Under the pieces are notes generated by a model, which saw only the letters and a program-made list of their open reading frames with translations, ran no database searches and was not told the origin of the DNA. The translations under genes and the position numbers were made by a program. From Roseovarius lutimaris (lineage in GTDB: Bacteria > Pseudomonadota > Alphaproteobacteria > Rhodobacterales > Rhodobacteraceae), in NCBI RefSeq assembly GCF_900115165.1, contig NZ_FOVP01000011.1, positions 62,001 through 126,000 on the forward strand: a stretch of 64,000 nucleotides of DNA, written 5' to 3'. Positions 9,429 to 18,832 of the stretch are shown one piece after another. Position 1 is the stretch's first letter; each line of letters begins with the position of its first letter.

Positions 9429-9652
9429 TTTTGCGCCTCTGTGCTGGATGCGCGCTAAATTTCATCAGTGTGCAAAGTATTCAAGCGCCTTATTATGCGG
9501 CGAACACGGTTGTGATGATGAGGCTTGTCGCGATTACTGCCCTCGCGGAGGTTGCCATTCGCGGCGCCCTGACGAATTGGCGGCGTGGACGCCAAGGAAT
9601 CATTTGTAGCTTTGAGGATAGGCGACTGCCCTACTGCCATGCGCCCCGGATA

Positions 9653-11125
9653 TCAGCCCGGCCCGATCATGAAGCAGGTGATCTTTTTCGCCTGCAACCG
9701 GCGACAGGCCAGATCGGCGCTTTCGCGGGTCAATCCCATGAAATTCGCATCAAAGCCGGTGGGGCGTTTGATGACCTTGCGCAGCGACCCGTCCAGCGTG
9801 CTCATCTCGCTCAGGGCGGTCTTCAACAGGATCTGGCGCGCCTTGTACTGGCTGGGATAGCGGCCCACGTTGATGCCCCAGTGGCGCCCGCCAGAGGTTG
9901 AAACGCGCATGACCACTTCCTGAATTGGGTCACCGGAGGGCGCACTTGCCAGAACGACATTTTCTGGACGCGGTTCGGGGCGTACATCTGCGGTGACCCT
10001 GGGGGCGGCGGTGGCAACGCTGCCTGCGGGGATAACCTCTGCCTCGGTCTCGGCTTTGGCAACCTGCTGAGCGGCCAGAAGTGCGCGTTCGATATCGTCT
10101 TTGACGGCAACGGCCACCGGGGCTTCGGGGGCCGGGCGCGACTGTGGGCGCAGGCTCTTGCGCACGGCGGCGGCACTGGTAAGGCGAATGGTCTTGGCGG
10201 CCAGGGCCGGACGATCCTGCCCTTCGGCGATCATCACCGGGGCGCCGTTGCCGATCTTGCCCATATAAGGCGGGCGTGCGGGGCGGTTCACTGCAACCCG
10301 GCTGGGCGATTTGCGAAAGCCGAGGTCCAGAAGCTCGGCCACCTTGGCATTGCGCGAGGCGGTCGATTGCCCGCCAAAGACGGTGGCAATGATCCGTTCA
10401 CTGCCACGCTCGGCGCTTGCCACAAGGTTAAAGCCCGCCGCGCGGGTATAGCCGGTCTTGATCCCGTCCGCCCCGCGATAGCTTTTGAGCATGCGGCGGT
10501 TGGTATGATTGACCGAGCGCACCCCCGCATCGGCGGTGATGCGTGAGAACAGGTTGTAATATTGCGGATAGTCGTAAAACAGGCTGCGGCCCAGAACGGT
10601 CATGTCACGGGCAGTGGACAAATGCCCGCTTTCCGTAAGGCCATGGGCATTCTTGAAGGTGGTGCGGGTCATGCCAAGCGCCTTGGCGGTGCGGTTCATC
10701 CGGCGGGCAAATTGCGCCTCTGATCCCTCGATTGCCTCGCCAAGGGCAGTGGCCGCATCATTGGCCGACTTGACCGCCGCTGCACGCACGAGATAGCGAA
10801 GCGCGATTGTCTGACCGGCGCGCAGGCCAAGTTTGCTGGGCGGTTCACTTGCGGCATGGGCAGAAATGCGAACCTTGTCATCAAGGTCTATCTCGCCGTT
10901 CTGGACGGCCTCGAACACAATATAAAGCGTCATCATCTTGGTAAGAGAGGCCGGGTGAAGCCGGGCATCGGCGTTACGCGAATGAAGAACCTTGCCGCTG
11001 CGTGCATCCATCACCATTGCCGCATAGGGCGCCGCCACGGCGCTTAGCGGTACAACGACCAGCATCCAGATGGTTGCCAACACCAACAGACCCCAAAGGA
11101 CCGGCTGCTTGCCCCGTGTTTTCAT
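9653..11125 (-). CDS. D-alanyl-D-alanine carboxypeptidase with SPOR domain
   Basis: This is a penicillin-binding protein 5/6-type carboxypeptidase (peptidase family S11) that trims peptidoglycan pentapeptides in the periplasm. The 490-residue protein has a signal peptide (about residues 1-31), the SxxK nucleophile motif SLTK, the SAN motif and KTGY. It then has a proline/alanine-rich linker and a C-terminal SPOR-like region (about 410-490), suggesting recruitment to septal glycan. All catalytic motifs are intact. It is monocistronic. Confidence 0.92.
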   Translation of the reverse strand: MKTRGKQPVLWGLLVLATIWMLVVVPLSAVAAPYAAMVMDARSGKVLHSRNADARLHPASLTKMMTLYIVFEAVQNGEIDLDDKVRISAHAASEPPSKLGLRAGQTIALRYLVRAAAVKSANDAATALGEAIEGSEAQFARRMNRTAKALGMTRTTFKNAHGLTESGHLSTARDMTVLGRSLFYDYPQYYNLFSRITADAGVRSVNHTNRRMLKSYRGADGIKTGYTRAAGFNLVASAERGSERIIATVFGGQSTASRNAKVAELLDLGFRKSPSRVAVNRPARPPYMGKIGNGAPVMIAEGQDRPALAAKTIRLTSAAAVRKSLRPQSRPAPEAPVAVAVKDDIERALLAAQQVAKAETEAEVIPAGSVATAAPRVTADVRPEPRPENVVLASAPSGDPIQEVVMRVSTSGGRHWGINVGRYPSQYKARQILLKTALSEMSTLDGSLRKVIKRPTGFDANFMGLTRESADLACRRLQAKKITCFMIGPG

Positions 11126-11331
11126 AGAACTGCTCTTTTCTGCCTCGCGCCGCCGATTTTTCGACTGGCCTTTATTTATGCGCTCAAGACTAGCACAGCT
11201 CTCTTTTCATTTAAAGCCTTCATTTATAATAGGTTTTTCGGCCTCCATCGGCGGGTGTGGGGCAATATGTTGTGGTAAACAAAGACCTATCCCCAAGATG
11301 ATCGCTGCGCGCTTTTCCACTTGGGGCAATC

Positions 11332-11361
11332 AAAAAAGGCCCGGGGCGTGAAACCCGGGCC
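11332..11361 (-). terminator. intrinsic terminator of the pyrimidine/ABC operon
   Basis: Read on the minus strand, GGCCCGGG (11361-11354) pairs with CCCGGGCC (11345-11338), followed by six T (11337-11332). It lies 22 bases after the substrate-binding protein stop and closes the long minus-strand run that starts at 18012. Confidence 0.85.
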
Positions 11362-11383
11362 AATTTTCGTGCTATCGCGCGTG

Positions 11384-12376
11384 CTATTTCAACGCGGCGT
11401 CGGAAATGACATGCGTCCAGGCCCCATCGCCGGGGTGTTTGCTGATCACCGGATCAGAGCCACCCGACAACAGCGATTGCACCGTGCGCTCGAAATCGGC
11501 CGGATCAAGCGCGCCGTTGCTGCCTGCGGTCAGCTTGGCCACCTCACCCATCATGCGGATCTGATGTTTTTCGGTCTGTGCGCCGGTGGCATCGTTATCA
11601 AGCACGATCATCGCCGCCTCTTCGGGGTTTTGCTCGGCCCATTTCCAGCCCTTCATCGAGGCCCGCACGAACCGCGCCAGTTTATCAACTTCGGCCGGAT
11701 CGTCCAACTTCTCCTCAAGAACATAAAGCCCGTCTTCCAATGTGGCGACGCCCTGATCCTCGTATTTGAAGGTGATCAACTGATCTTCGGTGATCCCGGC
11801 ATCCAGCACCTGCCCATATTCATTATAGGTCATGGTCGAAATGCAATCGGCCTGTTTCTGCAGGAGCGGATCAACATTGAACCCCTGCTTGAGAACGGTG
11901 ACACCATCCGCGCCGCCGGTTGTCGGGATGCCAAGCTGGCTCATCCATGACAGGAACGGAAACTCATTGCCAAAGAACCACACGCCCAAAGTGCGCCCGG
12001 GAAAATCCGCAGGCCCGGTCACGCCGGTTTCCTTGAGGCAAACCAACATCATGCCCGAGGATTTGAACGGCTGCGCGATATTGACCAGCGGCAGGCCCTT
12101 TTCACGCGCCGAGAGGGCGGCGGGCATCCATTCCACCGTGACATCGGCACCGCCACCGGCAATCACCTGTGTCGGGGCGATGTCCGGGCCGCCCGGCTTG
12201 ATCGTGACGTTCAGATCCTCGTCGCCATAAAACCCCTTATCCTGGGCCACGTAATAGCCTGCAAACTGGGCCTGGGTGACCCATTTGAGTTGCAGCGTCA
12301 GATCGTCCGCCGCCTGCGCCATGCCCGCAACGCTGGTCAGCGCCGCAAGGCCAAGGCTTGTCAAAAACGTTTTCAT
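11384..12376 (-). CDS. ABC transporter substrate-binding protein (NMT1/ThiY-like)
   Basis: This is a periplasmic binding protein of the NMT1/SsuA-like group, 330 residues, with a signal peptide ending near AQA-ADD. The opening LTLQLKWVTQAQFAGYYVAQDKGFY is typical of pyrimidine-precursor (HMP) binders. It forms an importer with the two permeases and ATPase upstream. The context of dihydropyrimidinase and ureidopropionase-type genes suggests the ligand is a pyrimidine, hydantoin or ureido compound, but the sequence does not settle this. Confidence 0.88.
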   Translation of the reverse strand: MKTFLTSLGLAALTSVAGMAQAADDLTLQLKWVTQAQFAGYYVAQDKGFYGDEDLNVTIKPGGPDIAPTQVIAGGGADVTVEWMPAALSAREKGLPLVNIAQPFKSSGMMLVCLKETGVTGPADFPGRTLGVWFFGNEFPFLSWMSQLGIPTTGGADGVTVLKQGFNVDPLLQKQADCISTMTYNEYGQVLDAGITEDQLITFKYEDQGVATLEDGLYVLEEKLDDPAEVDKLARFVRASMKGWKWAEQNPEEAAMIVLDNDATGAQTEKHQIRMMGEVAKLTAGSNGALDPADFERTVQSLLSGGSDPVISKHPGDGAWTHVISDAALK

Positions 12377-12404
12377 CGGTCGTCTCCCTTTTTAGATGTC
12401 GGCC

Positions 12405-13250
12405 TTATGTCCGGCCTCTTTGTGACGGGTGCCAGAAGGTCACCGCCTTTTCAATCAGCGCCATGGCGCCGTAAAACCCCGAGCCGACAATCGCCGCGAC
12501 AACGATTTCCGCCCAGACAAGATCAAGCGCGAGCTGGCCCACCGAGGTTGAAATACGAAATCCCATGCCCTTGATGGGTGAGCCAAAAAACTCTGCCACA
12601 ATCGCGCCGATCAAAGCCAGCGTCGTGGCGATCTTCAGCCCGTTAAAGACAAACGGCATCGCGGCCGGCAGGCGCAGTTTCAACAGGGTTTTCCAATAGC
12701 CCGCCGCATAGGTGCGCATCAGATCGCGCTGCATCGCATCGGTGTCCTGCAAACCCTGCACGGTATTCACCAGCATCGGGAAGAACACCATCACGACAAC
12801 CACTGCGGCCTTGGATTGCCAGTCAAAGCCGAACCACATCACAAGGATCGGTGCCATGCCGATGATCGGCAAGGCGGCCACGAAGTTGCCGACCGGCAAC
12901 AACCCGCGTTGCAGGAACGGAAAGCGATCAATCGCAACCGCGATCAGAAACGCTGCGCCACAGCCGATGATAAACCCCGAAAGCGCACCTTTCAGGGCGG
13001 TCTGCACGAAATCCTGCCACAGGATATCGGTGGATTTGGCAAAGGTCGCCGCAATCGCCGTGGGCGGGGGCAACAGGATCGGCGAGATATCAAGCCCACG
13101 TACCAGACTTTCCCAGATCGTGATCAGGGTCAGGCCAAAGATCAAGGGCACCAAAAGAGAGGTCAGCCTTGTCTTGGGGCGGTGCGACAGGCGCGAATTG
13201 ATCCGCCAGCCGAGTGCCCAGACCGTTGCTCCGAGGATCAACCAGCCCAT
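12405..13250 (-). CDS. ABC transporter permease
   Basis: This is a 281-residue inner-membrane permease of the binding-protein-dependent type (SsuC/TauC family) with about six helices. An EAA-like loop is seen around AGYWKTLLKLRLPAAMPFVF. ATG 13250 overlaps the TAA of the preceding permease gene by one base (TAATG), indicating coupling. The open frame extends further upstream but runs inside the other permease gene, so I did not use it. It probably pairs with the second permease as a heterodimer. Confidence 0.9.
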   Translation of the reverse strand: MGWLILGATVWALGWRINSRLSHRPKTRLTSLLVPLIFGLTLITIWESLVRGLDISPILLPPPTAIAATFAKSTDILWQDFVQTALKGALSGFIIGCGAAFLIAVAIDRFPFLQRGLLPVGNFVAALPIIGMAPILVMWFGFDWQSKAAVVVVMVFFPMLVNTVQGLQDTDAMQRDLMRTYAAGYWKTLLKLRLPAAMPFVFNGLKIATTLALIGAIVAEFFGSPIKGMGFRISTSVGQLALDLVWAEIVVAAIVGSGFYGAMALIEKAVTFWHPSQRGRT

Positions 13251-14125
13251 TACGCCATCCCCATCCGCTTGAGGGTGACCCGCTGGATAAGCCCGATGAT
13301 CCCCACAAGGGCCGCCGCAAGCGTGGCCGCCATGATCAGCGCGCTCCAGATTTGGATGGTCTGGCCATAATAGCTTCCGGCAAGCAGACGCGCGCCAAGC
13401 CCCGCCACGGCGCCGGTCGGCAACTCGCCGACAATGGCGCCGACAAGGCTTGCGGCCATGCCAACCTTGAGCGAGGTAAAGAGATAAGGCATCGAAGAGG
13501 GCAGACGCAGCCGCCAAAAGGTCTGTGAGGCACTCGCATTCCATGTGCGCATCTGGTCAAGCTGCATCGCGCCCGGGCTGCGCAGGCCTTTGACCATGCC
13601 CACGACCACGGGAAAGAACGACAGATACATCGAGATCATCGCCTTGGGAAGAAGCCCCGAAATGCCCACCGCATTGAGCACCACGATGATCATCGGAGCA
13701 ATCGCCAGAATGGGAATGGTCTGGCTGGCGATCACCCAGGGCATCACACTCATATCCATGGTGCGATTGTAAACAATCCCAATCGCAAGCGCGACACCAA
13801 GTGCGGTGCCCAGCAGGAACCCAAGCGCCGTTGCGCTGAAGGTGATCCAGCTGTGATAAAACAGCGACCGCTTGGAAAACCCGCGCCCGGCCAGGACCAT
13901 CTTGCCGGTGGTCTTCCAGATTTCAGCGGCCACCTGATGCGGGGCCGGTAACTTGGGCTTGTCCTGCGTCCATGTCTGGACCACAAGCGCGCCAAACCCA
14001 AGCTCTTGGCCTGCCCGCGCAGCCTGATCCCGCGCCCAGGGTGCATTGAGCGCAATCGCCGCCCCATACCAGAGCACGAAGAGCGTCGCCACGACGGTAA
14101 GAATGGGAACAAGGTTGCGCATCAT
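13250..14125 (-). CDS. ABC transporter permease
   Basis: This is the second permease of the importer, 291 residues, with multiple membrane helices. Its EAA-type loop reads NASASQTFWRLRLPSSMPYLF, parallel to the partner permease. Two consecutive ATGs (14125 and 14122) follow AGGGG; either may be used. A longer frame to 14179 has no ribosome-binding site and crosses a repeat element. About 200 bases with an inverted repeat pair separate it from the ATPase gene. Confidence 0.88.
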   Translation of the reverse strand: MMRNLVPILTVVATLFVLWYGAAIALNAPWARDQAARAGQELGFGALVVQTWTQDKPKLPAPHQVAAEIWKTTGKMVLAGRGFSKRSLFYHSWITFSATALGFLLGTALGVALAIGIVYNRTMDMSVMPWVIASQTIPILAIAPMIIVVLNAVGISGLLPKAMISMYLSFFPVVVGMVKGLRSPGAMQLDQMRTWNASASQTFWRLRLPSSMPYLFTSLKVGMAASLVGAIVGELPTGAVAGLGARLLAGSYYGQTIQIWSALIMAATLAAALVGIIGLIQRVTLKRMGMA

Positions 14126-14135
14126 GTCGCCCCTG

Positions 14136-14213
14136 CTTTCATCTTTCCATAAATACTCACAAGACCCACCATACCGCATGCACAGAGTTTGAGTATTTTT
14201 AGAAAGATGAAAG
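14136..14213. repeat. inverted pair of a 23-bp dispersed repeat
   Basis: Two copies of a 23-bp element (core CTTTCATCTTTC, ending ATACTC) lie head to head at 14136-14158 and 14191-14213, with two mismatches between them, and could form a hairpin with a 32-base loop. Further copies are at 45304-45326 and 51192-51214. The pair lies between the ABC ATPase and permease genes, so it may modulate expression of the downstream permeases or the mRNA stability. Confidence 0.7.
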
Positions 14214-14323
14214 TATTTGGTGTTTCACTTCTATTGCGGAACAGGCTGGAGAGCCGATGACCGTGAAAGATGAAAGTCCCTCTCCCCGTCATACGGGAGA
14301 GGGCGTTCGCCACGGATGGGGGC

Positions 14324-15109
14324 CTACGCGTCATCGCCATGCCCCGCTCTCAGGCCCTCGCGGACGCGATGGGCGATCTCTAGGAACTCGGGTGTGTCGC
14401 GGATGTCCAGCGGTCGGTCCCGCGGCAGCGGGCTGTCAATGATGTCGGCGATCCGACCGGGGCGCGGCGACATCACGACGATCTTGGTACTGAGATAGAC
14501 CGCTTCGGGGATCGAGTGGGTGACAAAACAGATGGTCTTTTGGGTCCGTTTCCACAGATCCAGAAGCTGTTCATTCAAATGGTCGCGCACGATTTCATCA
14601 AGCGCGCCAAAGGGTTCGTCCATCAACAACAGATCGGCGTCAAAGGCCAGGGCGCGCGCGATGCTGGCGCGCTGTTGCATGCCGCCCGACAACTGCCATG
14701 GGAATTTCTTTTCAAAGCCGGACAGTTCCACCAGTTCCAACACGGCCTTCACGCGGGCATCCTGATCGGATTTTGCGTATCCCATGATTTCGAGCGGCAG
14801 GCGGATATTGCCGCCAATCGTGCGCCAGGGATAAAGCCCTGCCGCCTGAAACACATAGCCATAGGCGCGGGCTTTACGGGCGTCTTCGGGGCTGACGCCA
14901 TTTACGGTGATCTGCCCAGCGGTTGGATGTTCCAGGTCGGCCATGACCCGCAGAAACGTTGTCTTGCCACAACCCGAGGGGCCGATAAAGCTAACGAAAT
15001 CGCCCTGTTCGACGTTCAGGCTGACGTCTTTCAACGCATGCACCGGCCCGTCATTGGTTTGAAATGTCAGCGACAGGTCCGTTGCGCTGATCACCGTGTC
15101 TTTCGTCAA
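14324..15109 (-). CDS. ABC transporter ATP-binding protein
   Basis: This is the 261-residue ATPase subunit of the importer, of the nitrate/sulfonate/taurine type. Walker A is GPSGCGKTT (about residues 43-51), the signature is LSGGMQQRASIARAL, Walker B is LLLMDEPFGALD and the switch histidine is in VTHSIPEAV. All catalytic motifs are intact. The gene follows dihydropyrimidinase by about 90 bases on the same strand. Confidence 0.93.
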   Translation of the reverse strand: MTKDTVISATDLSLTFQTNDGPVHALKDVSLNVEQGDFVSFIGPSGCGKTTFLRVMADLEHPTAGQITVNGVSPEDARKARAYGYVFQAAGLYPWRTIGGNIRLPLEIMGYAKSDQDARVKAVLELVELSGFEKKFPWQLSGGMQQRASIARALAFDADLLLMDEPFGALDEIVRDHLNEQLLDLWKRTQKTICFVTHSIPEAVYLSTKIVVMSPRPGRIADIIDSPLPRDRPLDIRDTPEFLEIAHRVREGLRAGHGDDA

Positions 15110-15202
15110 ACTTCATCCCCCGCTTGCCCGGCTCTATTGCGCCGTTCTGGCCTGTCTTTGTCAAGGTGCGACTCCGGCCAGTGAGGCTGAGGTCGTTGTT
15201 TC

Positions 15203-16666
15203 TCAGATACCTGCCGGAATATTCAGCGGATCGCGTTGGATCATCTTGGGCGCGTTCAACGCCTTCCATTTGCTGAGCGCCTGATGCGCGGAAGGGAACG
15301 CCGGGCGGGGTACAAACCGCCCGCGGCCGGGTTGCGGTTGCGAGTTTTGGCCCCAGGCCCAGATCACCTCGCCGCGGCTCAGGGTAAAGCGGCTTTGCGC
15401 CCTGACTTCAAAGCCCTCGAAGACGTTGTAATCGAGGATCGAGTGGTGGTTCGCCGGGCTGATTGTTTTGGAGATCTTGGGGTCCCAGACCACAATATCG
15501 GCATCGGCGCCTTCGACAATCGCGCCTTTCTTGGGGTAGATATTCAGGATCTTGGCGACATTCGTGCTTGTCGCCGCAACGAATTCATTCGGGGTCAGGC
15601 GGCCGGTTTCCACCCCTTGGGTCCAGAGCATGGCAAGCCGCTCTTCAACACCGTTTGACCCGTTGGGGATGATCCGGAAATCATCGCGCCCGGCGCGTTT
15701 CTGCGCGGTGGAAAAGGCGGCGTGATCGGTCGCCACGACCTGCAAAGACCCGGATTGCAACCCGGCCCAGAGGCTATCCTGATGATCCTTTGAGCGGAAG
15801 GGGGGCGACATCACGCGGCGCGCGGCGTGGTCCCAATCCTTGTTGAAATACTCGGATTCGTCCAGCGTCAGGAACTGGATGAGCGGCTCGCCATAGACCC
15901 GCATGCCCTTTTGACGCGCCCGCCGGATCGCCTCATGCGCCTGTTCACAGCTAACATGCACAATGTAGAGCGGCACCCCCGCCGCATCGGCGATACAGAT
16001 GGCGCGGTTGGCGGCCTCGCCTTCAAATTCGGGCGGGCGGGAATAGGCGTGCGCCTCGGGCCCGGTCATGCCTTGGTCAAAGTATTTCTGCTGCATTTCG
16101 GCGACCAGATCACCGTTTTCGGCATGCACCATCGGTAGCGCACCCAACTCGGCACAGCGCTTGAAGCTGGCGAACATCTCATCATCTTCGATCATCAGCG
16201 CGCCCTTGTAGGCCATGAAATGCTTGAACGAGTTGACGCCCATCTTGACCGCATCTTCCATCTCGGAAAACACAGTCTCATTCCAGCCGGTGATCGCCAT
16301 GTGATAGCCGATATCGCTACAAATCTGCGGCGCGGATTTGCGGTGCCATTCGTTGATCGCGTTCTTGATGCTGCCATCGGCACCGGGCAGGCAGAAATCG
16401 ACCAGCATCGTAGTGCCGCCACAGGCCGCCGCCCATGTGCCGGTTTCAAATGTTTCGGCGGCGGTGGTGCCCATGAAGGGCATCTCAAGATGGGTATGCG
16501 GATCAATCCCACCAGGGATGACATAGGCCCCCTCGGCGTCGATATATTCGTCGCCCTTGAGGTCCTCACCGATCTGTTTGATCGTCTCATCCTCGATCAG
16601 AACATCGGCCTTCCACGTGCGATCCGCCGTGCAGACAGTGCCGTTTTTGATGACTTTGGTGGTCAT
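15203..16666 (-). CDS. hydA: dihydropyrimidinase (D-hydantoinase)
   Basis: This cyclic amidohydrolase opens 5,6-dihydrouracil or dihydrothymine to the N-carbamoyl beta-amino acid, the second step of reductive pyrimidine degradation. The 487-residue protein has the metal-binding HTH of GGIDPHTHLEMPF (about residue 57) and the lysine expected to be carbamylated in FKHFMAYKGALM. Later metal ligands lie in IVHVS and ATDHAAFS. Length and motifs match the family. It sits between the amidase gene and the ABC importer. Confidence 0.95.
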   Translation of the reverse strand: MTTKVIKNGTVCTADRTWKADVLIEDETIKQIGEDLKGDEYIDAEGAYVIPGGIDPHTHLEMPFMGTTAAETFETGTWAAACGGTTMLVDFCLPGADGSIKNAINEWHRKSAPQICSDIGYHMAITGWNETVFSEMEDAVKMGVNSFKHFMAYKGALMIEDDEMFASFKRCAELGALPMVHAENGDLVAEMQQKYFDQGMTGPEAHAYSRPPEFEGEAANRAICIADAAGVPLYIVHVSCEQAHEAIRRARQKGMRVYGEPLIQFLTLDESEYFNKDWDHAARRVMSPPFRSKDHQDSLWAGLQSGSLQVVATDHAAFSTAQKRAGRDDFRIIPNGSNGVEERLAMLWTQGVETGRLTPNEFVAATSTNVAKILNIYPKKGAIVEGADADIVVWDPKISKTISPANHHSILDYNVFEGFEVRAQSRFTLSRGEVIWAWGQNSQPQPGRGRFVPRPAFPSAHQALSKWKALNAPKMIQRDPLNIPAGI

Positions 16667-16728
16667 GTCACATCTCCGTTTTCATTTCTTGCGTCTGCAT
16701 TTCTTCTGGCTGGAAATATCCCGGGGGA

Positions 16729-16760
16729 GTCGCGCTTGCGCGACGGGGGCAGCGCCCCCG
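16729..16760. repeat. double-hairpin REP-like element
   Basis: Two adjacent perfect stems lie between the amidase stop and the dihydropyrimidinase start. GTCGCGC pairs with GCGCGAC (16729-16744), and CGGGGGC pairs with GCCCCCG (16744-16760). A CCCGGGGG tract and GGAAATATCC flank them. From memory, similar GC-rich repeats are frequent between roseobacter genes. It may attenuate or stabilise the operon mRNA. Confidence 0.6.
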
Positions 16761-16761
16761 A

Positions 16762-18012
16762 TTACTCCACAATCTCCGCTGTTTCGATCACCGCATGCAT
16801 CAAAACATCCGTCCCCGCCGCGGCCCATTCCTTCGAAATCTCCTCGGCCTCGTTATGCGATAGACCGTCCACACAGGGGCACATCACCATCGCCGTGGGG
16901 GCGACGCGGTTGATCCAGCAGGCATCATGCCCCGCGCCCGAAATCAGATCGCGGTGCGAATAGCCCAGCCGTTCGGCGGCATTGCGCACGGCCCCAACAC
17001 AGCCCTCGTCAAAGGCCACCGGATCGAACCCGCCGGTCTTTTCAAAGGCGATGCTTAGCCCCATCTGGCCGCAGATATCCGAGGCCCCCATACGCAGCTT
17101 GTTTTCCATATCCTCGATCACCGCCTTGTCGGGCGAGCGGAAATCGACGGTGAACACCGCCTTGCCGGGGATCACGTTGCGCGAATTGGGGTAGATGTCG
17201 ATATGTCCCGCCGCGCCCACCGCATCGGGGGCGTGGGACAGGGCAATCTGCTCGACCAGTTCCAGCACCCGCGCCATGCCGAGCCCTGCGTTTTTGCGCA
17301 TCGGCATCGGGGTCGATCCAGTGTGTGAATCCTTGCCCTCGATCGTGACCTGGGTCCAGCTTAGCCCCTGACCATGGGTGACAACGCCGATATCCTTGCC
17401 TTCGGCCTCCAGAATGGGGCCCTGTTCGATATGCAGCTCAAACAGCGCATGCATCTTGCGCTCGCCGACCGGCTCATCCCCGCGCCAGCCGATCCGGTCA
17501 AGCTCATCGCCAAAGCGGGTGCCATCGGCATCGGTGCGGTCCTCGGCCCACTCCTGGGCGTGGACCCCGGCAAATACCCCCGAGGACAGCATCGCCGGGG
17601 CAAAGCGCGTGCCTTCTTCGTTGGTCCAGTTGGTGACAACGATGGGGTGTTTGGTCTTGATGCCAAGGTCATTCATCGTGCGGATGATCTCAAGGCCGCC
17701 GAGCACCCCCAGAACGCCATCATATTTGCCGCCGGTGGGTTGGGTATCAAGGTGAGAGCCGACATAGACCGGCAGGGCGTCAGGGTCGGTTCCCTCGCGG
17801 CGGGCAAACATGTTGCCCATCGTATCGAGCCCCATGGCAAGGCCTGCGTCCTCGCACCAGGATTGGAACAACCGGCGCCCTTCGGCGTCTTCGTCGGTCA
17901 GCGTCTGGCGGTTGTTGCCGCCCGCCACACCGGGGCCGATCTTGGCCATTTCCATCAGGCTGTCCCAAAGGCGGTCTGCGTTGATCTTGAGGTTCTCGCC
18001 GGGGGCTGCCAT
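16762..18012 (-). CDS. M20-type N-carbamoyl-beta-alanine amidohydrolase
   Basis: This Zn-dependent amidase (AmaB/HyuC/beta-ureidopropionase type) would hydrolyse N-carbamoyl-beta-alanine to beta-alanine, CO2 and ammonia, the third step of the reductive route. The 416-residue protein shows the M20 metal ligands: GSHLDTQPTGGKYDG (about residue 87), NEEGTRF, ELHIEQGP and GAGHDA near the end. ATG 18012 with AGGAG seven bases upstream is preferred over an upstream start that would run into the RutR operators. A carbamoyl amino-acid hydrolase of other specificity is possible, but the context favours the pyrimidine route. Confidence 0.9.
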   Translation of the reverse strand: MAAPGENLKINADRLWDSLMEMAKIGPGVAGGNNRQTLTDEDAEGRRLFQSWCEDAGLAMGLDTMGNMFARREGTDPDALPVYVGSHLDTQPTGGKYDGVLGVLGGLEIIRTMNDLGIKTKHPIVVTNWTNEEGTRFAPAMLSSGVFAGVHAQEWAEDRTDADGTRFGDELDRIGWRGDEPVGERKMHALFELHIEQGPILEAEGKDIGVVTHGQGLSWTQVTIEGKDSHTGSTPMPMRKNAGLGMARVLELVEQIALSHAPDAVGAAGHIDIYPNSRNVIPGKAVFTVDFRSPDKAVIEDMENKLRMGASDICGQMGLSIAFEKTGGFDPVAFDEGCVGAVRNAAERLGYSHRDLISGAGHDACWINRVAPTAMVMCPCVDGLSHNEAEEISKEWAAAGTDVLMHAVIETAEIVE

Positions 18013-18074
18013 TTGAAATCTCCTGAGTGTCGGGGCATGCGGCCGATGAGCGGCCTCTTGCAATCGGGCTTTTT

Positions 18075-18090
18075 CTGACCGTATGGTCAA
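18075..18090. promoter_or_regulatory. RutR-like operator, imperfect
   Basis: CTGACCGTATGGTCAA matches the E. coli RutR consensus TTGACCA-N2-TGGTCAA at 12 of 14 defined positions. Its centre is 33 bp (about three helical turns) from the perfect site at 18108. Both lie in the divergent promoter region between the amidase operon and the TetR genes. Confidence 0.7.
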
Positions 18091-18107
18091 GAAAAGAGCA
18101 TCATAGG

Positions 18108-18123
18108 TTGACCAACTGGTCAA
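18108..18123. promoter_or_regulatory. RutR operator, perfect match
   Basis: TTGACCAACTGGTCAA is a perfect 7+2+7 inverted repeat and matches the published RutR consensus at all 14 defined positions. It lies 24 bases before the first TetR gene start and about 96 bases before the amidase start. That position suits control of both divergent transcripts by a RutR-type regulator that responds to pyrimidines. Confidence 0.85.
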
Positions 18124-18146
18124 GATTTTTCTGAAAGCGATGTGCG

Positions 18147-18794
18147 ATGACCGCCTCTTCCCGCCCGCTCAGCCGCAAGGATATCCGCCGCGAGAATGAA
18201 AGGCTTATTCTTGATGCAGCGGAAAAAGTCTTTGCCGAGGCAGGGTTTGGCGGGGCCACGATGCAGTTGATTGCCGATATGGCAGGGCTGCCCAAGGCCA
18301 ATCTGCACTATTATTTCCCAACCAAGGAATCGCTCTATCGGCAGGTGGTTCAAGCAATTTTTCAGGACTGGCTCAAGGCGGCGGATATCTTTGATGACGC
18401 GCCCGGCCCGGTTGAGGGAATCGGTGCCTATATCGACGCCAAGATGGAAATCAGTCGCCGACATCCGGCGGGCTCAAAGGTTTGGGCCTCCGAGGTGATG
18501 CACCGTGCGCCGGTTATTCAGGACTATCTTGAAACAACCCTCGTCGAGTGGACGGAGGGGCGCATGTCGGTGATCCGCCGCTGGATCGCCGAGGGCAAGA
18601 TGGACGAGATCGACCCGCGCCATCTTTTGTACATGCTCTGGGCCACGACCCAGCATTACGCCGATTTCGGCCATCAGATCGAGACCCTGAACGGCGGGCA
18701 ACCCCTGTCCGACGCGCAATGGGTGGCGGCAAAGGGGGCGGTCAAGCGCATTATCCTAAAGGGGATCGGCGCACAGCCTTCCCCCGCCGCGTGA
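18147..18794 (+). CDS. TetR-family regulator, RutR-like paralogue 1
   Basis: The 215-residue TetR protein has an N-terminal helix-turn-helix (about residues 17-63, ending GLPKANLHYYFPTKESLY). Its C-terminal domain resembles RutR, with ISRRHPAGSKVWASEVMHRAP and LLYMLWATTQHYADF. In RutR these regions hold the pyrimidine-binding pocket. It is divergent from the amidase operon with two RutR-type boxes between them, and is followed by a second RutR-like gene. It is less close to E. coli RutR than its neighbour, so its ligand may differ. Confidence 0.88.
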   Translation: MTASSRPLSRKDIRRENERLILDAAEKVFAEAGFGGATMQLIADMAGLPKANLHYYFPTKESLYRQVVQAIFQDWLKAADIFDDAPGPVEGIGAYIDAKMEISRRHPAGSKVWASEVMHRAPVIQDYLETTLVEWTEGRMSVIRRWIAEGKMDEIDPRHLLYMLWATTQHYADFGHQIETLNGGQPLSDAQWVAAKGAVKRIILKGIGAQPSPAA

Positions 18795-18832
18795 AATAGC
18801 CCATGTTGAACAGGACCTTGCCGGAGAACCCG